In this document: positions 25,980 to 38,223 of the stretch, in pieces
Layout of the letters: every line of letters starts with the position of its first letter
Position numbering within the stretch: the stretch's first letter is position 1
NCBI GenBank assembly: GCA_903897925.1
Contig: CAIUDG010000128.1
Span: 1-60,560, forward strand
Reading direction: 5' to 3'
DNA: 60,560 nt
Source of the DNA: an uncultured beta proteobacterium
GTDB lineage: Bacteria; Pseudomonadota; Gammaproteobacteria; Burkholderiales; Burkholderiaceae_C
The notes under the pieces: model-generated
What the model was told of the DNA's origin: nothing
The model's database searches: none
The model's input: only the letters and a program-made list of their open reading frames with translations
Translations under genes and position numbers: made by a program

Positions 25980-26743
25980 TCTTCCTCTCCCTGTGCCGCC
26001 GCAGCGTTGGTGCGGCCCATCTCGCGCAAGGTGTGCAGCAAGGCCTGTAGGTTTTCGGGGTTGGCCAGGTGCACGATCATGGGGCGAATGCTGAAGCTGT
26101 CTTGCGCGTCCACCTCGGACACCACGCCGTGGCCGCGCAGGTTCTCCAGCAGGTTCAGCAGGCGCTTGCGCTCCTGCATGTCGCTGCCGGTGCTACCCAG
26201 GTAAATTCCCAGCTGCGGCAGCAGGCTGTCCACGCTCAGGTGCACGGGCACGCCCAGGCCGCTCTCCTGCTCGCGCTGCAAGAATTCGCGCCGCAGTAAG
26301 GCCAGCAAGAGGGACTGCTCTAACGTCAAGCGCTGGCGGCGCACCAGGGGGTGCGTCCATTCATCCTCGTTCTCGCCGTCGGCCTGGTAGGTGGCGGCGA
26401 TGGCGACGAAAGCCAGGCCGCGCTGATCGTCCAGGCGCACCGCCAGGTCCAGTGGCTCCAGCAGCGCATCCACACGCGCCGTGTCGGTGGCAATGTGGCG
26501 GAACAGATGGGGCTTGGCGGATTGCTCCAACAGGCCGTGTTTGAGCAGCTCTTGCACTGCGCGACGCAGGGCAGTGGGCGTGGTGGAACCGGACTCCTGC
26601 GGAGGCTGTGATGCGGCTTCCCCGACGCCAGGGCGATGGATTGCATCCGCTGCACCGCCATCGGGCGTATCGCCAAGGGGGCCATGGTGGGCCTGCGCGG
26701 CGCTCGCCCATTGGTCGAAGATGTCCGGGGTGTTGGTTGGCAT
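25976..26743 (-). CDS. jetB: Wadjet accessory subunit JetB (DUF4194)
   Basis: A 255-residue protein of the DUF4194 family, the MukE-like (kite) subunit of type I Wadjet. Two winged-helix-like parts can be discerned: AVQELLKHGLLEQ…RHIATDTARVDALL (about 60-100) and QERKRLLNLLENLRGHGVV (about 190-215). The N-terminal ~50 residues are low-complexity and probably disordered. It starts 76 bp after jetA and overlaps jetC by 4 bp. It should bridge the kleisin JetA and the JetC heads. Confidence 0.88.
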   Translation of the reverse strand: MPTNTPDIFDQWASAAQAHHGPLGDTPDGGAADAIHRPGVGEAASQPPQESGSTTPTALRRAVQELLKHGLLEQSAKPHLFRHIATDTARVDALLEPLDLAVRLDDQRGLAFVAIAATYQADGENEDEWTHPLVRRQRLTLEQSLLLALLRREFLQREQESGLGVPVHLSVDSLLPQLGIYLGSTGSDMQERKRLLNLLENLRGHGVVSEVDAQDSFSIRPMIVHLANPENLQALLHTLREMGRTNAAAAQGEEE

Positions 26744-26819
26744 CGGATGCTGTCAGTGTTGGGGGCTATTTTGGGCGGTGGCCCTCGTGGAATTTTCGTC
26801 GGCAGCTACCATTTTGATA

Positions 26820-28319
26820 TCAACCCTGCGGAACCACCGTGCGCACCGCAGCGGCGTCCAGCCCAACGCGTGGCACGGTGAAACGCCATGCGCTGTCCTG
26901 GTCGTGGGTGGTGATGTGTTCTTCTTGTCCGGCATCGAATGTGGCCCCCGATTCGCGTGCCAAGTCCAACCACAGGGTGAGCGTTTCCAGATCATGCGCT
27001 CCGGGGGGCAGCGCCTGGGCCAACTCGGCCAGGGTCATGGGCTGTGCGCTGTGTTCCAGGGTTTGCAGGGTCTGGGCCAGCAGTGCTTCACGATCCAGCC
27101 CCTCGAAGGCCTGCCAAAACTCGTCTTCCACCTGGTCGAGGTCAGCGTATTGCGTGGTCAGCAGCAATTCGGCCTCGGCGCCGCCGTCCAGCGATTTGAC
27201 GCGCAGCCGCTCAATCAGCGGAAGACCCGCCAAGGCCACACCCAGCGGCGGCAGCCGCGTAGCGTGGCGACGCACGGCTTGGCGTTGCCAGTCCACCTGC
27301 AGGGCCTGCTGCAGGATTTCGTTTAGCAACTGGCCCACGCGCTGATTCTCGGCGGCCTGGCCGGTTTTCATGAACTGGCTGACTTCGCGCTCGCTGCGCG
27401 CACGCACGCCCTGCACCACCTGGGCTTCTTTGATAAGCTGCTGCACCAGCAGACGCAGTGTGCTGTGCTGCACATCGTCCAGCGCCCGCGCAGCACAGGG
27501 GTGCTGGAGGATGGCGCGGATGCGCAGGCGCATCTCGGTCAGCTCGCTTTGCTGGTTGAGCTGCTGCTGGAAGCCTTCAAACACGCGACCTTCCTGCGTG
27601 TTGAGCAGGTTGGCGTGGCCGTCGAGCAGTTGGTCCATCACCGCGCCCCGGTGGTACTGGGCGCTGATGATGGCTTGTCGCAGTGCGCGGTCGGCCGCGC
27701 GCCAGGAATCCTCCACTCGCCGGAAGTCGGCCCGCAGACTGGTGGCTAAGGCATAGACCTCGCGGATGCCCTCGATGGCCTGTTCTTCAGTAAGGGTGTC
27801 GATGCGGCCCGCGCGCACATCGTCCAACTGCTGTTGCAGCTCCGCCATGCGCCGCTCAAGGTGCACGGCGCGGCTGTGCGGGTCGGGGTTTAGCGCGGCC
27901 GCCAGGTTGTCAATCTCGCGTTGCACGACGGCCAAGCGAGAGGCGGTAGAGGTCATCATGCGCTGGTCCAGCTGCGTCACAAAGCGCAAGGCGGTCTTGA
28001 GCGCATCGGTCTCAAAGATGCGGCCTTCACGCTCTGTGATCAGCCCACGTTTGATCCAATCGCGCAGTTCGTGGCGGGCCTGAGTAGCCACGTTCTCTGT
28101 GCTTATCTCGAAGTCGGGGTCGTTGGCATGTGCCGCCAGCATGTCTGAAAGGGCCTGCACGGCGGCATCGAAAGGCACGCCGTCACGCTGGTGCTCGAAC
28201 AGCGCCTCCAGGCCACTGAGCATCAGCGGGCCGCGCCTGGCCGCCAACAACATCCAGGCCGGGTGCTGCTGGCGGGCGTTCAGGTATTTCTGCGTGCGTT
28301 GCTGGTTGAGGGTCGGCAT
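26820..28319 (-). CDS. jetA: Wadjet kleisin-like subunit JetA (DUF3375)
   Basis: A 499-residue DUF3375 protein, the MukF/kleisin-like subunit of type I Wadjet. The N-terminal winged-helix region is about 20-130, with LRDWIKRGLITEREGRIFE, and a coiled-coil middle (about 135-330) contains LERRMAELQQQLDDVRAG. The C-terminal domain would contact JetC. I prefer ATG 28319 (MPTLNQQRT…) over the TTG three codons upstream. It is the first gene of jetABCD. The order JetA-JetB-JetC-JetD with these four domain families defines the type I system, known to block plasmid transformation. Confidence 0.9.
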   Translation of the reverse strand: MPTLNQQRTQKYLNARQQHPAWMLLAARRGPLMLSGLEALFEHQRDGVPFDAAVQALSDMLAAHANDPDFEISTENVATQARHELRDWIKRGLITEREGRIFETDALKTALRFVTQLDQRMMTSTASRLAVVQREIDNLAAALNPDPHSRAVHLERRMAELQQQLDDVRAGRIDTLTEEQAIEGIREVYALATSLRADFRRVEDSWRAADRALRQAIISAQYHRGAVMDQLLDGHANLLNTQEGRVFEGFQQQLNQQSELTEMRLRIRAILQHPCAARALDDVQHSTLRLLVQQLIKEAQVVQGVRARSEREVSQFMKTGQAAENQRVGQLLNEILQQALQVDWQRQAVRRHATRLPPLGVALAGLPLIERLRVKSLDGGAEAELLLTTQYADLDQVEDEFWQAFEGLDREALLAQTLQTLEHSAQPMTLAELAQALPPGAHDLETLTLWLDLARESGATFDAGQEEHITTHDQDSAWRFTVPRVGLDAAAVRTVVPQG

Positions 28320-28346
28320 TTTGGACAAGCCAAAACCGCATTTTCG

Positions 28347-28520
28347 CTACGCCAGCAGTGCGGCCGGCGAAACGGCCTCCACCTGAGGCGCAGAGGGGTG
28401 GCGGAACAACTCTCGATACACCACATAAACGGCGTCAAGCCGCAAGTCTGCCAGCGCGACGCGCATGCCAAACGCCATTTTGGAGGCGGTGCCTTGCCGT
28501 GCTTTTTTGCGGTCGTAGAG
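28347..28520 (-). pseudogene. 3' remnant of an AAA ATPase (DUF4143 type)
   Basis: On the minus strand, ending at the TAG read from 28349 to 28347, the frame reads ASKMAFGMRVALADLRLDA, then VYVVYRELFRHPSAPQVEAV. This is the typical C-terminus of DUF4143-containing AAA ATPases (in intact members: …MRIALADLRLDALYVVYPG…). The rest of the gene is absent, since gyrB begins immediately upstream. The remnant marks past insertion or deletion at the junction between the Wadjet island and the replication core. Confidence 0.5.
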
Positions 28521-28594
28521 CATGGGTCCCCTTTTGTGTTTTGTGATTGGCTTGCTAGATTCAATCACACAATTGACCCCGGATTACAACAAGC

Positions 28595-31195
<2,601 letters not shown>

Positions 31196-31227
31196 TCACT
31201 TCTCTCACAAATTCTCAAACTCTTGAA

Positions 31228-31260
31228 TGAGCAAACCCCCGCAGCGCGGGGGTTTGCTCA
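31228..31260 (-). promoter_or_regulatory. perfect 15-bp hairpin between dnaN and gyrB
   Basis: TGAGCAAACCCCCGC and its exact complement flank a 3-base loop. It sits 24 bases after the dnaN stop and 36 bases before gyrB. With no T-run on the minus strand it may be an RNA-stabilising or attenuating hairpin rather than a complete terminator. Confidence 0.7.
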
Positions 31261-31283
31261 TATCGGGCGCCGCGCCAGATCGA

Positions 31284-32390
31284 TCAGATCCGCATCGGCA
31301 TGACAACGTACTTGAAAGTGGCGTTGTCGGGGATGGTGAACAGCGCCGAGCTGTTGCCATCGGAAAGCTCCACCGACACCATGTCCTGGCTCATATTGGC
31401 CAGGGCGTCGATCAGGTAGGTCACGTTGAAGCCGATTTCGATGCTGTCGCCGCCGTAGTCGATGTCGAGTTCGTCCATCGCTTCTTCCTGCTCGGCATTG
31501 TTGGCGGCCACGCGCAGGCTGCCCGGATCGATGTTCAGGCGCACGCCCTTGAACTTGTCGCTGGTCAGAATGGCGGTGCGCTGCAAGGTCGCCAGCAGGG
31601 CGGTGCGGCCGAGCGTGATCTTGTTTTTGTGGTTCTTGGGAATCACGCGGTTGTAGTCAGGGAACTTGCCTTCGACCAGCTTGGTCACAAACTCCATGCC
31701 ATCAAAACTGAACTTGGCCTGGTTGTTGGCAAATTGCATTTCGATCGCGCCTTCGGCGTCGCTGAGCAGGCGCTGCAATTCAATCACCGTCTTGCGCGGC
31801 AAAATCACTTCCTGCTTGGGCACTTCCACGTCCAGCGTAGCGGAGGCAAAGGCCAGGCGGTGGCCATCCGTGGCCACCAGGCTCAGTTGCTTGCCTTCGG
31901 CAACAAACAAAATGCCATTCAGGTAATAACGGATGTCGTGCACCGCCATGGCAAACGCCACCTGACCGAGCAAGTCTTTCAGGGTCTTTTGCGGCACGCT
32001 GAAAGCCGGACCGAAATTGGCCGACTCCTGCACCAGCGGAAAGTCTTCGGCCTGCATGGTCTGCAAGGTGAACTTGCTCTTGCCGCCTTTGAGAATGACT
32101 TTGCTCTGGCTGGATTCCAGCGACACGGTCTGGTCATTCGGCATGGTGCGCAGAATGTCGATCAGCTTGCGTGCGCCAATGGTGGTTGTGAAATTGCCGG
32201 TGTCACCGCCGAGTTCGGCCGTGGTGCGGATCTGAATTTCCAGGTCGCTGGTGGTCAGCTGAAGCGAGGTGCCGGTCTTGCGCACCAGCACATTGGCAAG
32301 AATTGGCAAGGTGTGTCGCCGCTCCACGATGCCAGCAACCGACTGCAGCACCGATAACACCTTGTCTTGCGTTGCCTTCAATACGATCAT
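31284..32390 (-). CDS. dnaN: DNA polymerase III sliding clamp (beta subunit)
   Basis: A 368-residue clamp that tethers the replicative polymerase to DNA as a ring dimer. Three clamp domains are expected; visible signatures include TLPILANVLVR (domain 1) and NGILFVAEGKQLSLVATDGHRLA (domain 2). The C-terminus ends YVVMPMRI, the usual conserved tail. The length is normal. GAGG lies just upstream of ATG 32390. It follows dnaA by 126 bp in the classic dnaA-dnaN-gyrB order. Confidence 0.98.
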   Translation of the reverse strand: MIVLKATQDKVLSVLQSVAGIVERRHTLPILANVLVRKTGTSLQLTTSDLEIQIRTTAELGGDTGNFTTTIGARKLIDILRTMPNDQTVSLESSQSKVILKGGKSKFTLQTMQAEDFPLVQESANFGPAFSVPQKTLKDLLGQVAFAMAVHDIRYYLNGILFVAEGKQLSLVATDGHRLAFASATLDVEVPKQEVILPRKTVIELQRLLSDAEGAIEMQFANNQAKFSFDGMEFVTKLVEGKFPDYNRVIPKNHKNKITLGRTALLATLQRTAILTSDKFKGVRLNIDPGSLRVAANNAEQEEAMDELDIDYGGDSIEIGFNVTYLIDALANMSQDMVSVELSDGNSSALFTIPDNATFKYVVMPMRI

Positions 32391-32516
32391 GTCAACCTCT
32401 TTTTCAAACTCGACCTACGCGCACGGGACCAACAGATTCCGCTGCTTTTGATAAATACCCGGCATTTTCGCTGTTTTATGCAGCATTTCCGTGCCTGTGG
32501 GTGTGTTTTTTGGTGC

Positions 32517-33929
32517 TCAACCCTTTAAGGTTTGTTCCAGCACATGCAATTGCTGGTTCAGCTCTGTCATCTGCTGGCGCTCCCCACCGATTTTCCGCAC
32601 CGCATGCAGCACCGTGGTGTGGTCCCGCCCGCCAAACAATTCACCAATTTCAGGCAGGCTTTTCTGCGTCAGTTCCTTGGCCAGGTACATCGCAATCTGG
32701 CGCGGCCGGGCAATGCTGGCCGGGCGCTTCTTGGAATACATGTCGGCAACCTTGATCTTGTAGTAGTCGGCCACCGTCTTCTGGATGTTTTCCACTGAAA
32801 TCTGCCGGTTCTGAATCGACAGCAGGTCGCGCAAGGCCTCGCGCGCCAGGGCGATCGAGATTTCTTTCTGGTTGAAACGCGAATAGGCCAGAATTTTGCG
32901 CAGGGCACCTTCCAGTTCACGCACGTTGGAACGCACGTTTTTGGCCACAAAGAAAGCCACTTCCTCGGGCATCTCGGTGCCTTCGGCACGTGCCTTGTTG
33001 ATCAGAATGGCCACGCGCATTTCCAGCTCTGGCGGCTCTATGGCCACCGTCAGGCCGGAATCAAAACGCGAAACCAGGCGCTCATGGATGTCGGTCAAGC
33101 CCTTGGGATAGGTATCGCTGGTCATCACAATGTGTGACTTCTTGGCCAACAGCGCTTCAAAGGCATTGAAGAACTCTTCCTGGGTCCGATCCTTGTTGGC
33201 AAAAAACTGTACATCGTCGATCAACAGCAGATCAAGCGAGTGGTAACGGTCCTTAAATTCGTCAAAAGTCTTGCGCTGGTAGGCCTTAACCACATCTGAA
33301 ACAAATTGTTCCGCATGTATGTATAAAACCTTGCTGTTGGGCTTGTCCGCGAGCAGACAGTTGCCCACCGCATGCATCAGGTGCGTCTTGCCCAGACCGA
33401 CGCCGCCGTAGATGAACAGTGGGTTGTACATGTGGCCCGGCATGGTCGCCACGTGCATGGCGGCGGCACGCGCCATGCGGTTCGCGGTACCTTCGACCAG
33501 GGTGTCAAAGGTGAGCATGCTGTTGAGGCGATTCTTGGGCAAACCGGCATTCCGGTCATCCACCATATCGACGCTTTCGTCGACCGCCAGCACATCAACG
33601 GCACGCTTGGCAAACACCGGCCTTACGGCGATTTCCCGCGGAGTGATCGCTAACTCTACCTGCACCGGCTGGCCATACAGACGCTCCAGCAGCGCGGATA
33701 TTTTGCCGCCATACTGGGCCCGGATCCAGTCCAGTTTGAAGCGGTTGGCAACGAAAATGGTGACCTTGGAAAAGTCTTCCTCGACCTGTGCCAGCAGGGG
33801 CTTGATCCAGGTGTTGAACTGCTGCTCGGGCAACTCCTGCGCCAGCTGGTCTACGCAACTTTGCCACAGGCTTTGGCCCATGTCGTAGGCGCTGCTGTCG
33901 TGTTGTTTGTCTGGGTGTCCCGTGCTCAT
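32517..33929 (-). CDS. dnaA: chromosomal replication initiator DnaA
   Basis: A 470-residue initiator that binds DnaA boxes and melts the origin. The N-terminal DnaB-interacting domain starts [22 protein letters not shown]. The AAA+ domain has Walker [11 protein letters not shown] and Walker [11 protein letters not shown]. The C-terminal helix-turn-helix has the DnaA signature ([10 protein letters not shown]) after [11 protein letters not shown] chose ATG 33929 (MSTGHPDKQ…), which excludes the extra ~115 codons of open frame running through the origin. Transcription is away from oriC. Confidence 0.98.
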   Translation of the reverse strand: MSTGHPDKQHDSSAYDMGQSLWQSCVDQLAQELPEQQFNTWIKPLLAQVEEDFSKVTIFVANRFKLDWIRAQYGGKISALLERLYGQPVQVELAITPREIAVRPVFAKRAVDVLAVDESVDMVDDRNAGLPKNRLNSMLTFDTLVEGTANRMARAAAMHVATMPGHMYNPLFIYGGVGLGKTHLMHAVGNCLLADKPNSKVLYIHAEQFVSDVVKAYQRKTFDEFKDRYHSLDLLLIDDVQFFANKDRTQEEFFNAFEALLAKKSHIVMTSDTYPKGLTDIHERLVSRFDSGLTVAIEPPELEMRVAILINKARAEGTEMPEEVAFFVAKNVRSNVRELEGALRKILAYSRFNQKEISIALAREALRDLLSIQNRQISVENIQKTVADYYKIKVADMYSKKRPASIARPRQIAMYLAKELTQKSLPEIGELFGGRDHTTVLHAVRKIGGERQQMTELNQQLHVLEQTLKG

Positions 33930-34082
33930 TCTTCTTCTCGGCGTCTTCTCAGCTTCTGTGGATAGTTCTAATTTGCTGCATCCCGGATTGTAATTTATCA
34001 AAGCCTTATCCACAAAAGGCAAGCACCTGCTGGGATTATCCACAGCGCCTGCGACTTTGGAACTAATATCTTTCCTAAGATC
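33930..34082. other. oriC: chromosomal replication origin (oriC) with DnaA boxes
   Basis: The interval between dnaA and rpmH carries two perfect DnaA boxes TTATCCACA (34006-34014 and 34036-34044) and one inverted variant TGTGGATAG (33957-33965). AT-rich stretches around 33965-34003 and 34066-34080 would suit duplex opening. Position and neighbours (dnaA one way, rpmH-rnpA the other) match the standard bacterial origin. Confidence 0.85.
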
Positions 34083-34111
34083 TTGCCAGCATTGGATAAA
34101 TTTGCGATAAT
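34083..34111 (+). promoter_or_regulatory. promoter of the rpmH-rnpA operon
   Basis: TTGCCA (34083-34088) and GATAAT (34106-34111) are separated by 17 bases, a good sigma-70 promoter 48 bases before rpmH. Confidence 0.7.
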
Positions 34112-34158
34112 CCTGGGTTTCCCTGATTCTGTTCGGGGCGACTAGATTCGAGATCATT

Positions 34159-34293
34159 ATGAAACGCACATACCAACCTTCCAAAATCCGCCGCGCCCGT
34201 ACCCACGGCTTCCTGGTTCGCATGAAGACCCGCGGCGGTCGCGCTGTGATCAACGCTCGCCGCGCCAAGGGCCGCAAGCGTCTGGCTGTCTAA
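34159..34293 (+). CDS. rpmH: 50S ribosomal protein L34
   Basis: A 44-residue, very basic ribosomal protein with the invariant start [19 protein letters not shown] and a KGRKRLAV end. The length is exactly that of the family. The ATG lies downstream of a good promoter. It is the first gene of rpmH-rnpA-yidD-yidC-mnmE, the usual order next to oriC. Confidence 0.98.
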   Translation: MKRTYQPSKIRRARTHGFLVRMKTRGGRAVINARRAKGRKRLAV

Positions 34294-34335
34294 GTAGCCA
34301 GCCCATTTGATTGGCTCGTCCTTGGGGCACACTTC

Positions 34336-34791
34336 ATGTCTCAGGACACTTCAATACCCGTGCGTACCAAGGTGCAACGGTTGAAGACCCGGCCACAGTT
34401 TCAGGCAGTTCTGGCCGGCAAGACGCTGGCCCGCACTGCCCATTTTGCGTTGCACAGCACGCCGCTGGCGCCCGAGTCCAGTGGATCCGAGCCGCCAGAC
34501 CCGCTAGACGCCCTGTTCGCCGGTCATTGCCTCTGGTTCGGCGCCATGGTGCCCAAGCGCTGGGCGAAACGCGCTGTGACACGCAACACCATCAAGCGCC
34601 AGATCTACAACGTGAGCCTGCAGTACGCGTCCCAACTCGACCATGCGGCCCACCTCGTGCGTTTGCGCTGCGGCTTCGAGCCCAAACACTTTGTCAGCGC
34701 CACTTCGGATGCGCTCAAGGCCGCCGTGCGCGCCGAATTGCAGCATCTGTTTGAACGTGCCTGTGCCGCCCATGCGGTTGCAGCAGCGTGA
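34336..34791 (+). CDS. rnpA: ribonuclease P protein component
   Basis: The 151-residue basic protein partner of the RNase P RNA, which trims tRNA 5' ends. The RNR signature is present as KRAVTRNTIKRQIYN (about residues 78-92), preceded by GAMVPKRWA. It is longer than E. coli RnpA because of an N-terminal extension and a Ser/Pro/Asp-rich insert (about 43-58), as often in Burkholderiales. It lies 42 bp after rpmH and overlaps the yidD region by context (stop 34791, yidD start 34796). Confidence 0.95.
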   Translation: MSQDTSIPVRTKVQRLKTRPQFQAVLAGKTLARTAHFALHSTPLAPESSGSEPPDPLDALFAGHCLWFGAMVPKRWAKRAVTRNTIKRQIYNVSLQYASQLDHAAHLVRLRCGFEPKHFVSATSDALKAAVRAELQHLFERACAAHAVAAA

Positions 34792-34795
34792 AGCC

Positions 34796-35065
34796 ATGTT
34801 GCGCACGCTGCTGATATCACTGGTGCGAGGCTATCGCCTCTTTTTAAGTCCCTGGCTCGGCTCCAGTTGCCGCTTCACACCCACCTGCTCGCAGTATTCC
34901 CTGCAAGCGCTGGAGCAGCATGGCGCCCTGTTGGGCAGCTATCTCACTGCGGCGCGCATTGCGCGTTGCCACCCCTGGTGTGCCGGCGGCAACGACCCGG
35001 TACCCTGCGCGTCTCCCCGGCTGTTTGGCCGATTGATTTCCCCTTCTGAAAAGAAACCCTCATGA
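34796..35065 (+). CDS. yidD: membrane protein insertion efficiency factor YidD
   Basis: An 89-residue small protein with an amphipathic N-terminus that helps YidC insert membrane proteins. The family core is visible: LVRGYRLFLSPWLGSSCRFTPTCSQYSLQAL, with the conserved CRFxPTCSxY. It starts 4 bases after the rnpA stop. Its stop overlaps the yidC start by 4 bp (ATGA), consistent with coupled translation. Confidence 0.95.
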   Translation: MLRTLLISLVRGYRLFLSPWLGSSCRFTPTCSQYSLQALEQHGALLGSYLTAARIARCHPWCAGGNDPVPCASPRLFGRLISPSEKKPS

Positions 35066-36762
35066 ACGATATCCGCCGCACTATTTTGTGGGTCATCTTT
35101 GGTTTTTCCATGATTCTGCTGTGGGACCAATGGCAGGTCTACAACGGACACAAAGCCACCTTCTTCCCGCGCCCGGACAGCCAGGCCAGCGCTCCTGCAA
35201 GCGGCGCCAGCCAGGCTGTTACGCCAGAAGCAGTGAAACCGGTCGTCAGCGCCGCCGCCCCGGCGATGCCGGTCAGCCCGAGCAGCGTGCCCACGGAACG
35301 CTTTGAAGTCAGCACCGACGTGCTCAAGCTGACCCTGGATACCGAAGGCGGTTCGCTGGTGCGCGCCGAACTGCTCAAACACGCTGACACCGAAGACAAG
35401 AACAAAAACTTCGTTCTGCTCGACGACAGCAAAGACCGCATTTACCTGGCCCAAAGCGGCGTGGTGGCCGGTGCCGGCGGCGGCTCCTTCCCCACCCACA
35501 AGACCGTCATGAGCGCCAGCGGCCCGCACAGTCTGGCCGATGGACAAGACGAACTGGTCATCAAGTTCACCTCGCCCGATGTCGGCGGGCTGCGTCTGGT
35601 CAAGACCTACACCCTGCGCCGTGGCGCATATGACATTGCGGTTCGCCACGAGCTGATCAACACCTCCAGCGCCACCCTGTCACCGCAGCTCTACCTGCAA
35701 CTGGTGCGCGATGGCAACAAGCCGGCCGGCGGCTCCAAGTTCTACTCCACCTACACCGGCCCCGCGGTTTACACCGACGCCAAGAAGTTCGAGAAAGTCG
35801 ATTTCAGCGACATCAAGAAGAAAAAAGCCGAGTTTGAAAAGAGCAGCAGCAATGGCTACATCGCCATGGTGCAGCACTACTTCGCCAGCGCCTGGATCCT
35901 GCCTGACGGCGTGCAGCGCAACATTTCCATGGATGCTGTGGACATCGGTGCCCCGCTGGCCGACTGCTGCTACCGCGCCACCATGGTGGCCCCGCTGGAC
36001 GCGCTGGCCCCTGGTTCCAGCAAGACCATCGACGCCAAACTGTTTATCGGACCGCAGGAAGAAAAAACCCTGGAAGCCCTGGCCCCCGGCCTGGAACTGC
36101 TGAAAGACTATGGCCGCCTGACGATTCTGGCCAAGCCGCTGTACTGGCTGCTCGACAAAATCCACTCGGTGCTGCAAAACTGGGGCTGGTCCATCGTCGC
36201 CCTGGTGCTGCTGCTGAAGATCGCCTTCTACTGGCTCAATGCCAAGGCCTACGCCAGCATGGCCAAAATGAAGGCCATCAATCCCAAGATCATGGAAATG
36301 CGCGAGCGTCTGAAAGACTCGCCACAGCAGATGCAGCAGGAAATGATGCGCATGTACCGTGAAGAGAAAGTCAACCCGATGGGTGGCTGCTTCCCGATCC
36401 TGATCCAGATTCCAGTGTTCATTGCGCTGTATTCGGTGCTGCTGTCCACCGTGGAAATGCGCAATGCGCCCTGGGCACTGTGGATTCATGACCTGTCGGC
36501 ACCCGATCCTTTCTACATCCTGCCGCTGGTCTATACCCTGACCATGCTGCTGCAGACCTCGCTCAACCCGGCACCGCCGGACCCCATGCAAGCCAAGATG
36601 ATGTGGTTCATGCCGCTGGCCTTCAGCGTGATGTTCTTCTTCTTCCCGTCCGGCCTGGTGATTTACTGGATCAGCAACAACGTGTTGTCGATTGCCCAGC
36701 AATGGATCATCAACACCCGCATGGGCGTGCCGCCCAAGTTCAACGTACCCAAGTTTTTCTGA
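35062..36762 (+). CDS. yidC: membrane protein insertase YidC
   Basis: A 566-residue inner-membrane insertase. The N-terminal anchor helix is about residues 7-20, followed by a large periplasmic domain (about 60-350). The conserved C-terminal five-helix core (about 365-560) contains NPMGGCFPILIQIPVFIALYSVL and the cytoplasmic coiled hairpin KMKAINPKIMEMRERLKD. The length and layout fit the long Gram-negative type. It sits between yidD (4-bp overlap) and mnmE. Confidence 0.98.
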   Translation: MNDIRRTILWVIFGFSMILLWDQWQVYNGHKATFFPRPDSQASAPASGASQAVTPEAVKPVVSAAAPAMPVSPSSVPTERFEVSTDVLKLTLDTEGGSLVRAELLKHADTEDKNKNFVLLDDSKDRIYLAQSGVVAGAGGGSFPTHKTVMSASGPHSLADGQDELVIKFTSPDVGGLRLVKTYTLRRGAYDIAVRHELINTSSATLSPQLYLQLVRDGNKPAGGSKFYSTYTGPAVYTDAKKFEKVDFSDIKKKKAEFEKSSSNGYIAMVQHYFASAWILPDGVQRNISMDAVDIGAPLADCCYRATMVAPLDALAPGSSKTIDAKLFIGPQEEKTLEALAPGLELLKDYGRLTILAKPLYWLLDKIHSVLQNWGWSIVALVLLLKIAFYWLNAKAYASMAKMKAINPKIMEMRERLKDSPQQMQQEMMRMYREEKVNPMGGCFPILIQIPVFIALYSVLLSTVEMRNAPWALWIHDLSAPDPFYILPLVYTLTMLLQTSLNPAPPDPMQAKMMWFMPLAFSVMFFFFPSGLVIYWISNNVLSIAQQWIINTRMGVPPKFNVPKFF

Positions 36763-36785
36763 GCTGACTGCGCAACGGCCGCGCC

Positions 36786-38192
36786 ATGCTGCCCCGCCAC
36801 CATGACCCGATTCTGGCGCTGGCAACGGCGCCAGGCCGGGGTGCCGTAGGCATTGTGCGCATCAGCGGCAAGTCGCTGGGTGCCTTCATTAGCGCCTTGC
36901 TCGGGCGCAGCCTGCGCCCGCGTGAAGCCACTTACCTGCCGTTTCGTGACCAGCACGGCGACCCGATCGACCAGGGCCTGGCCCTGTACTTTCCTGCGCC
37001 GCACTCGTTTACCGGCGAAGACGTGCTCGAATTGCAGGCGCACGGCGGTCCGGTGGTGTTGCAACTGCTGCTGGCACGCTGTCTTGCCGTCGGCGCCAGC
37101 ATGGCGGCGCCAGACACGACGCCGGTGCTGCCGCATCTGCGGCTGGCCGAAGCTGGCGAATTTTCCCAGCGCGCCTTTCTCAACGACAAAATCGATCTGG
37201 CCCAGGCCGAAGCCATTGCCGACCTGATCGACGCCAGCACCGAGGCCGCCGCCCGCAGCGCTACGCAATCGCTCTCGGGCGCCTTTTCACGCGAAATCCA
37301 GCGCCTGCGCGAGGCCCTGATACGGCTGCGCATGCTGGTCGAGGCCACGCTCGATTTCCCGGAAGAGGAAATCGACTTTCTGCAACAGGCCGACGCCCAA
37401 GGCCAGCTGCAACACATCCAGCAAGCGCTGCAAGACGTGCTGGCGCGCGCACGCCAGGGCGTGTTGCTGCGCGAGGGCATCCAGGTGGTGATTGCCGGCC
37501 AGCCCAACGCCGGCAAATCTTCGCTGCTGAATGCGCTGGCCGGCGCCGAACTGGCCATCGTCACGCCGATTGCCGGCACCACGCGCGACAAAGTGCAGGA
37601 AACGATCCAGATCGAAGGCGTGCCAATCCATGTGGTCGACACCGCGGGACTGCGCGCCAGCGAAGACGTGGTCGAGCAAATGGGCATTGCACGGGCCTGG
37701 GACGCCATCGGCAAAGCCGATGCGGTGCTGTTCCTGCATGACCTGACACGCAGCGACAGCGCAGACTATGCGGCTGGTGATGCCGAAATTGCCCGCACCT
37801 TGCAAAGCACCTTGGCGCAGCAAGTGCCGGTGCTCGATATCTGGAACAAGGCCGACGCCAGCGCCACAGCGGCACCAACGGGCGCGCTGACGCTGTCAGC
37901 CAAAACCGGTGCCGGCCTGGACACCTTGCGCCACAAATTGCTCGAAATTGCAGGCTGGCAGCCGCCCGCGGCCGGCACCTTTATCGCCCGCGAACGCCAT
38001 CTGCAGGCCTTGCGCCAGGTGCAAGACCATACGGCGCAGGCAAGCCGCCTGCTGGGCGCCCGCATTCCGGCGCTTGACCTGCTGGCCGAAGAACTGCGGC
38101 TGGCGCAATCGGCACTCAACCAGATCACCGGAGAATTCAGTTCCGACGATTTATTGGGTGTGATTTTTTCTCAGTTCTGCATTGGCAAGTAG
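36786..38192 (+). CDS. mnmE: tRNA modification GTPase MnmE
   Basis: A 468-residue GTPase that with MnmG installs the cmnm5 group on wobble uridine of certain tRNAs. The N-terminal folate-binding domain begins [22 protein letters not shown]. The inserted G domain (about residues 230-385) has [12 protein letters not shown] (G1), DTAG (G3) and NKAD (G4). The C-terminus ends FCIGK, with the catalytic cysteine of the C-[ILV]-G-K motif. It follows yidC by 23 bp. Confidence 0.97.
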   Translation: MLPRHHDPILALATAPGRGAVGIVRISGKSLGAFISALLGRSLRPREATYLPFRDQHGDPIDQGLALYFPAPHSFTGEDVLELQAHGGPVVLQLLLARCLAVGASMAAPDTTPVLPHLRLAEAGEFSQRAFLNDKIDLAQAEAIADLIDASTEAAARSATQSLSGAFSREIQRLREALIRLRMLVEATLDFPEEEIDFLQQADAQGQLQHIQQALQDVLARARQGVLLREGIQVVIAGQPNAGKSSLLNALAGAELAIVTPIAGTTRDKVQETIQIEGVPIHVVDTAGLRASEDVVEQMGIARAWDAIGKADAVLFLHDLTRSDSADYAAGDAEIARTLQSTLAQQVPVLDIWNKADASATAAPTGALTLSAKTGAGLDTLRHKLLEIAGWQPPAAGTFIARERHLQALRQVQDHTAQASRLLGARIPALDLLAEELRLAQSALNQITGEFSSDDLLGVIFSQFCIGK

Positions 38193-38223
38193 GCCGCCAA
38201 GCTGTAGTAAATTGCGCCACACC

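Noticed and set aside
33930..34277. upstream extension of the dnaA frame through the origin
   Set aside because: The region contains DnaA boxes and the rpmH gene on the other strand; DnaA homology begins at ATG 33929.
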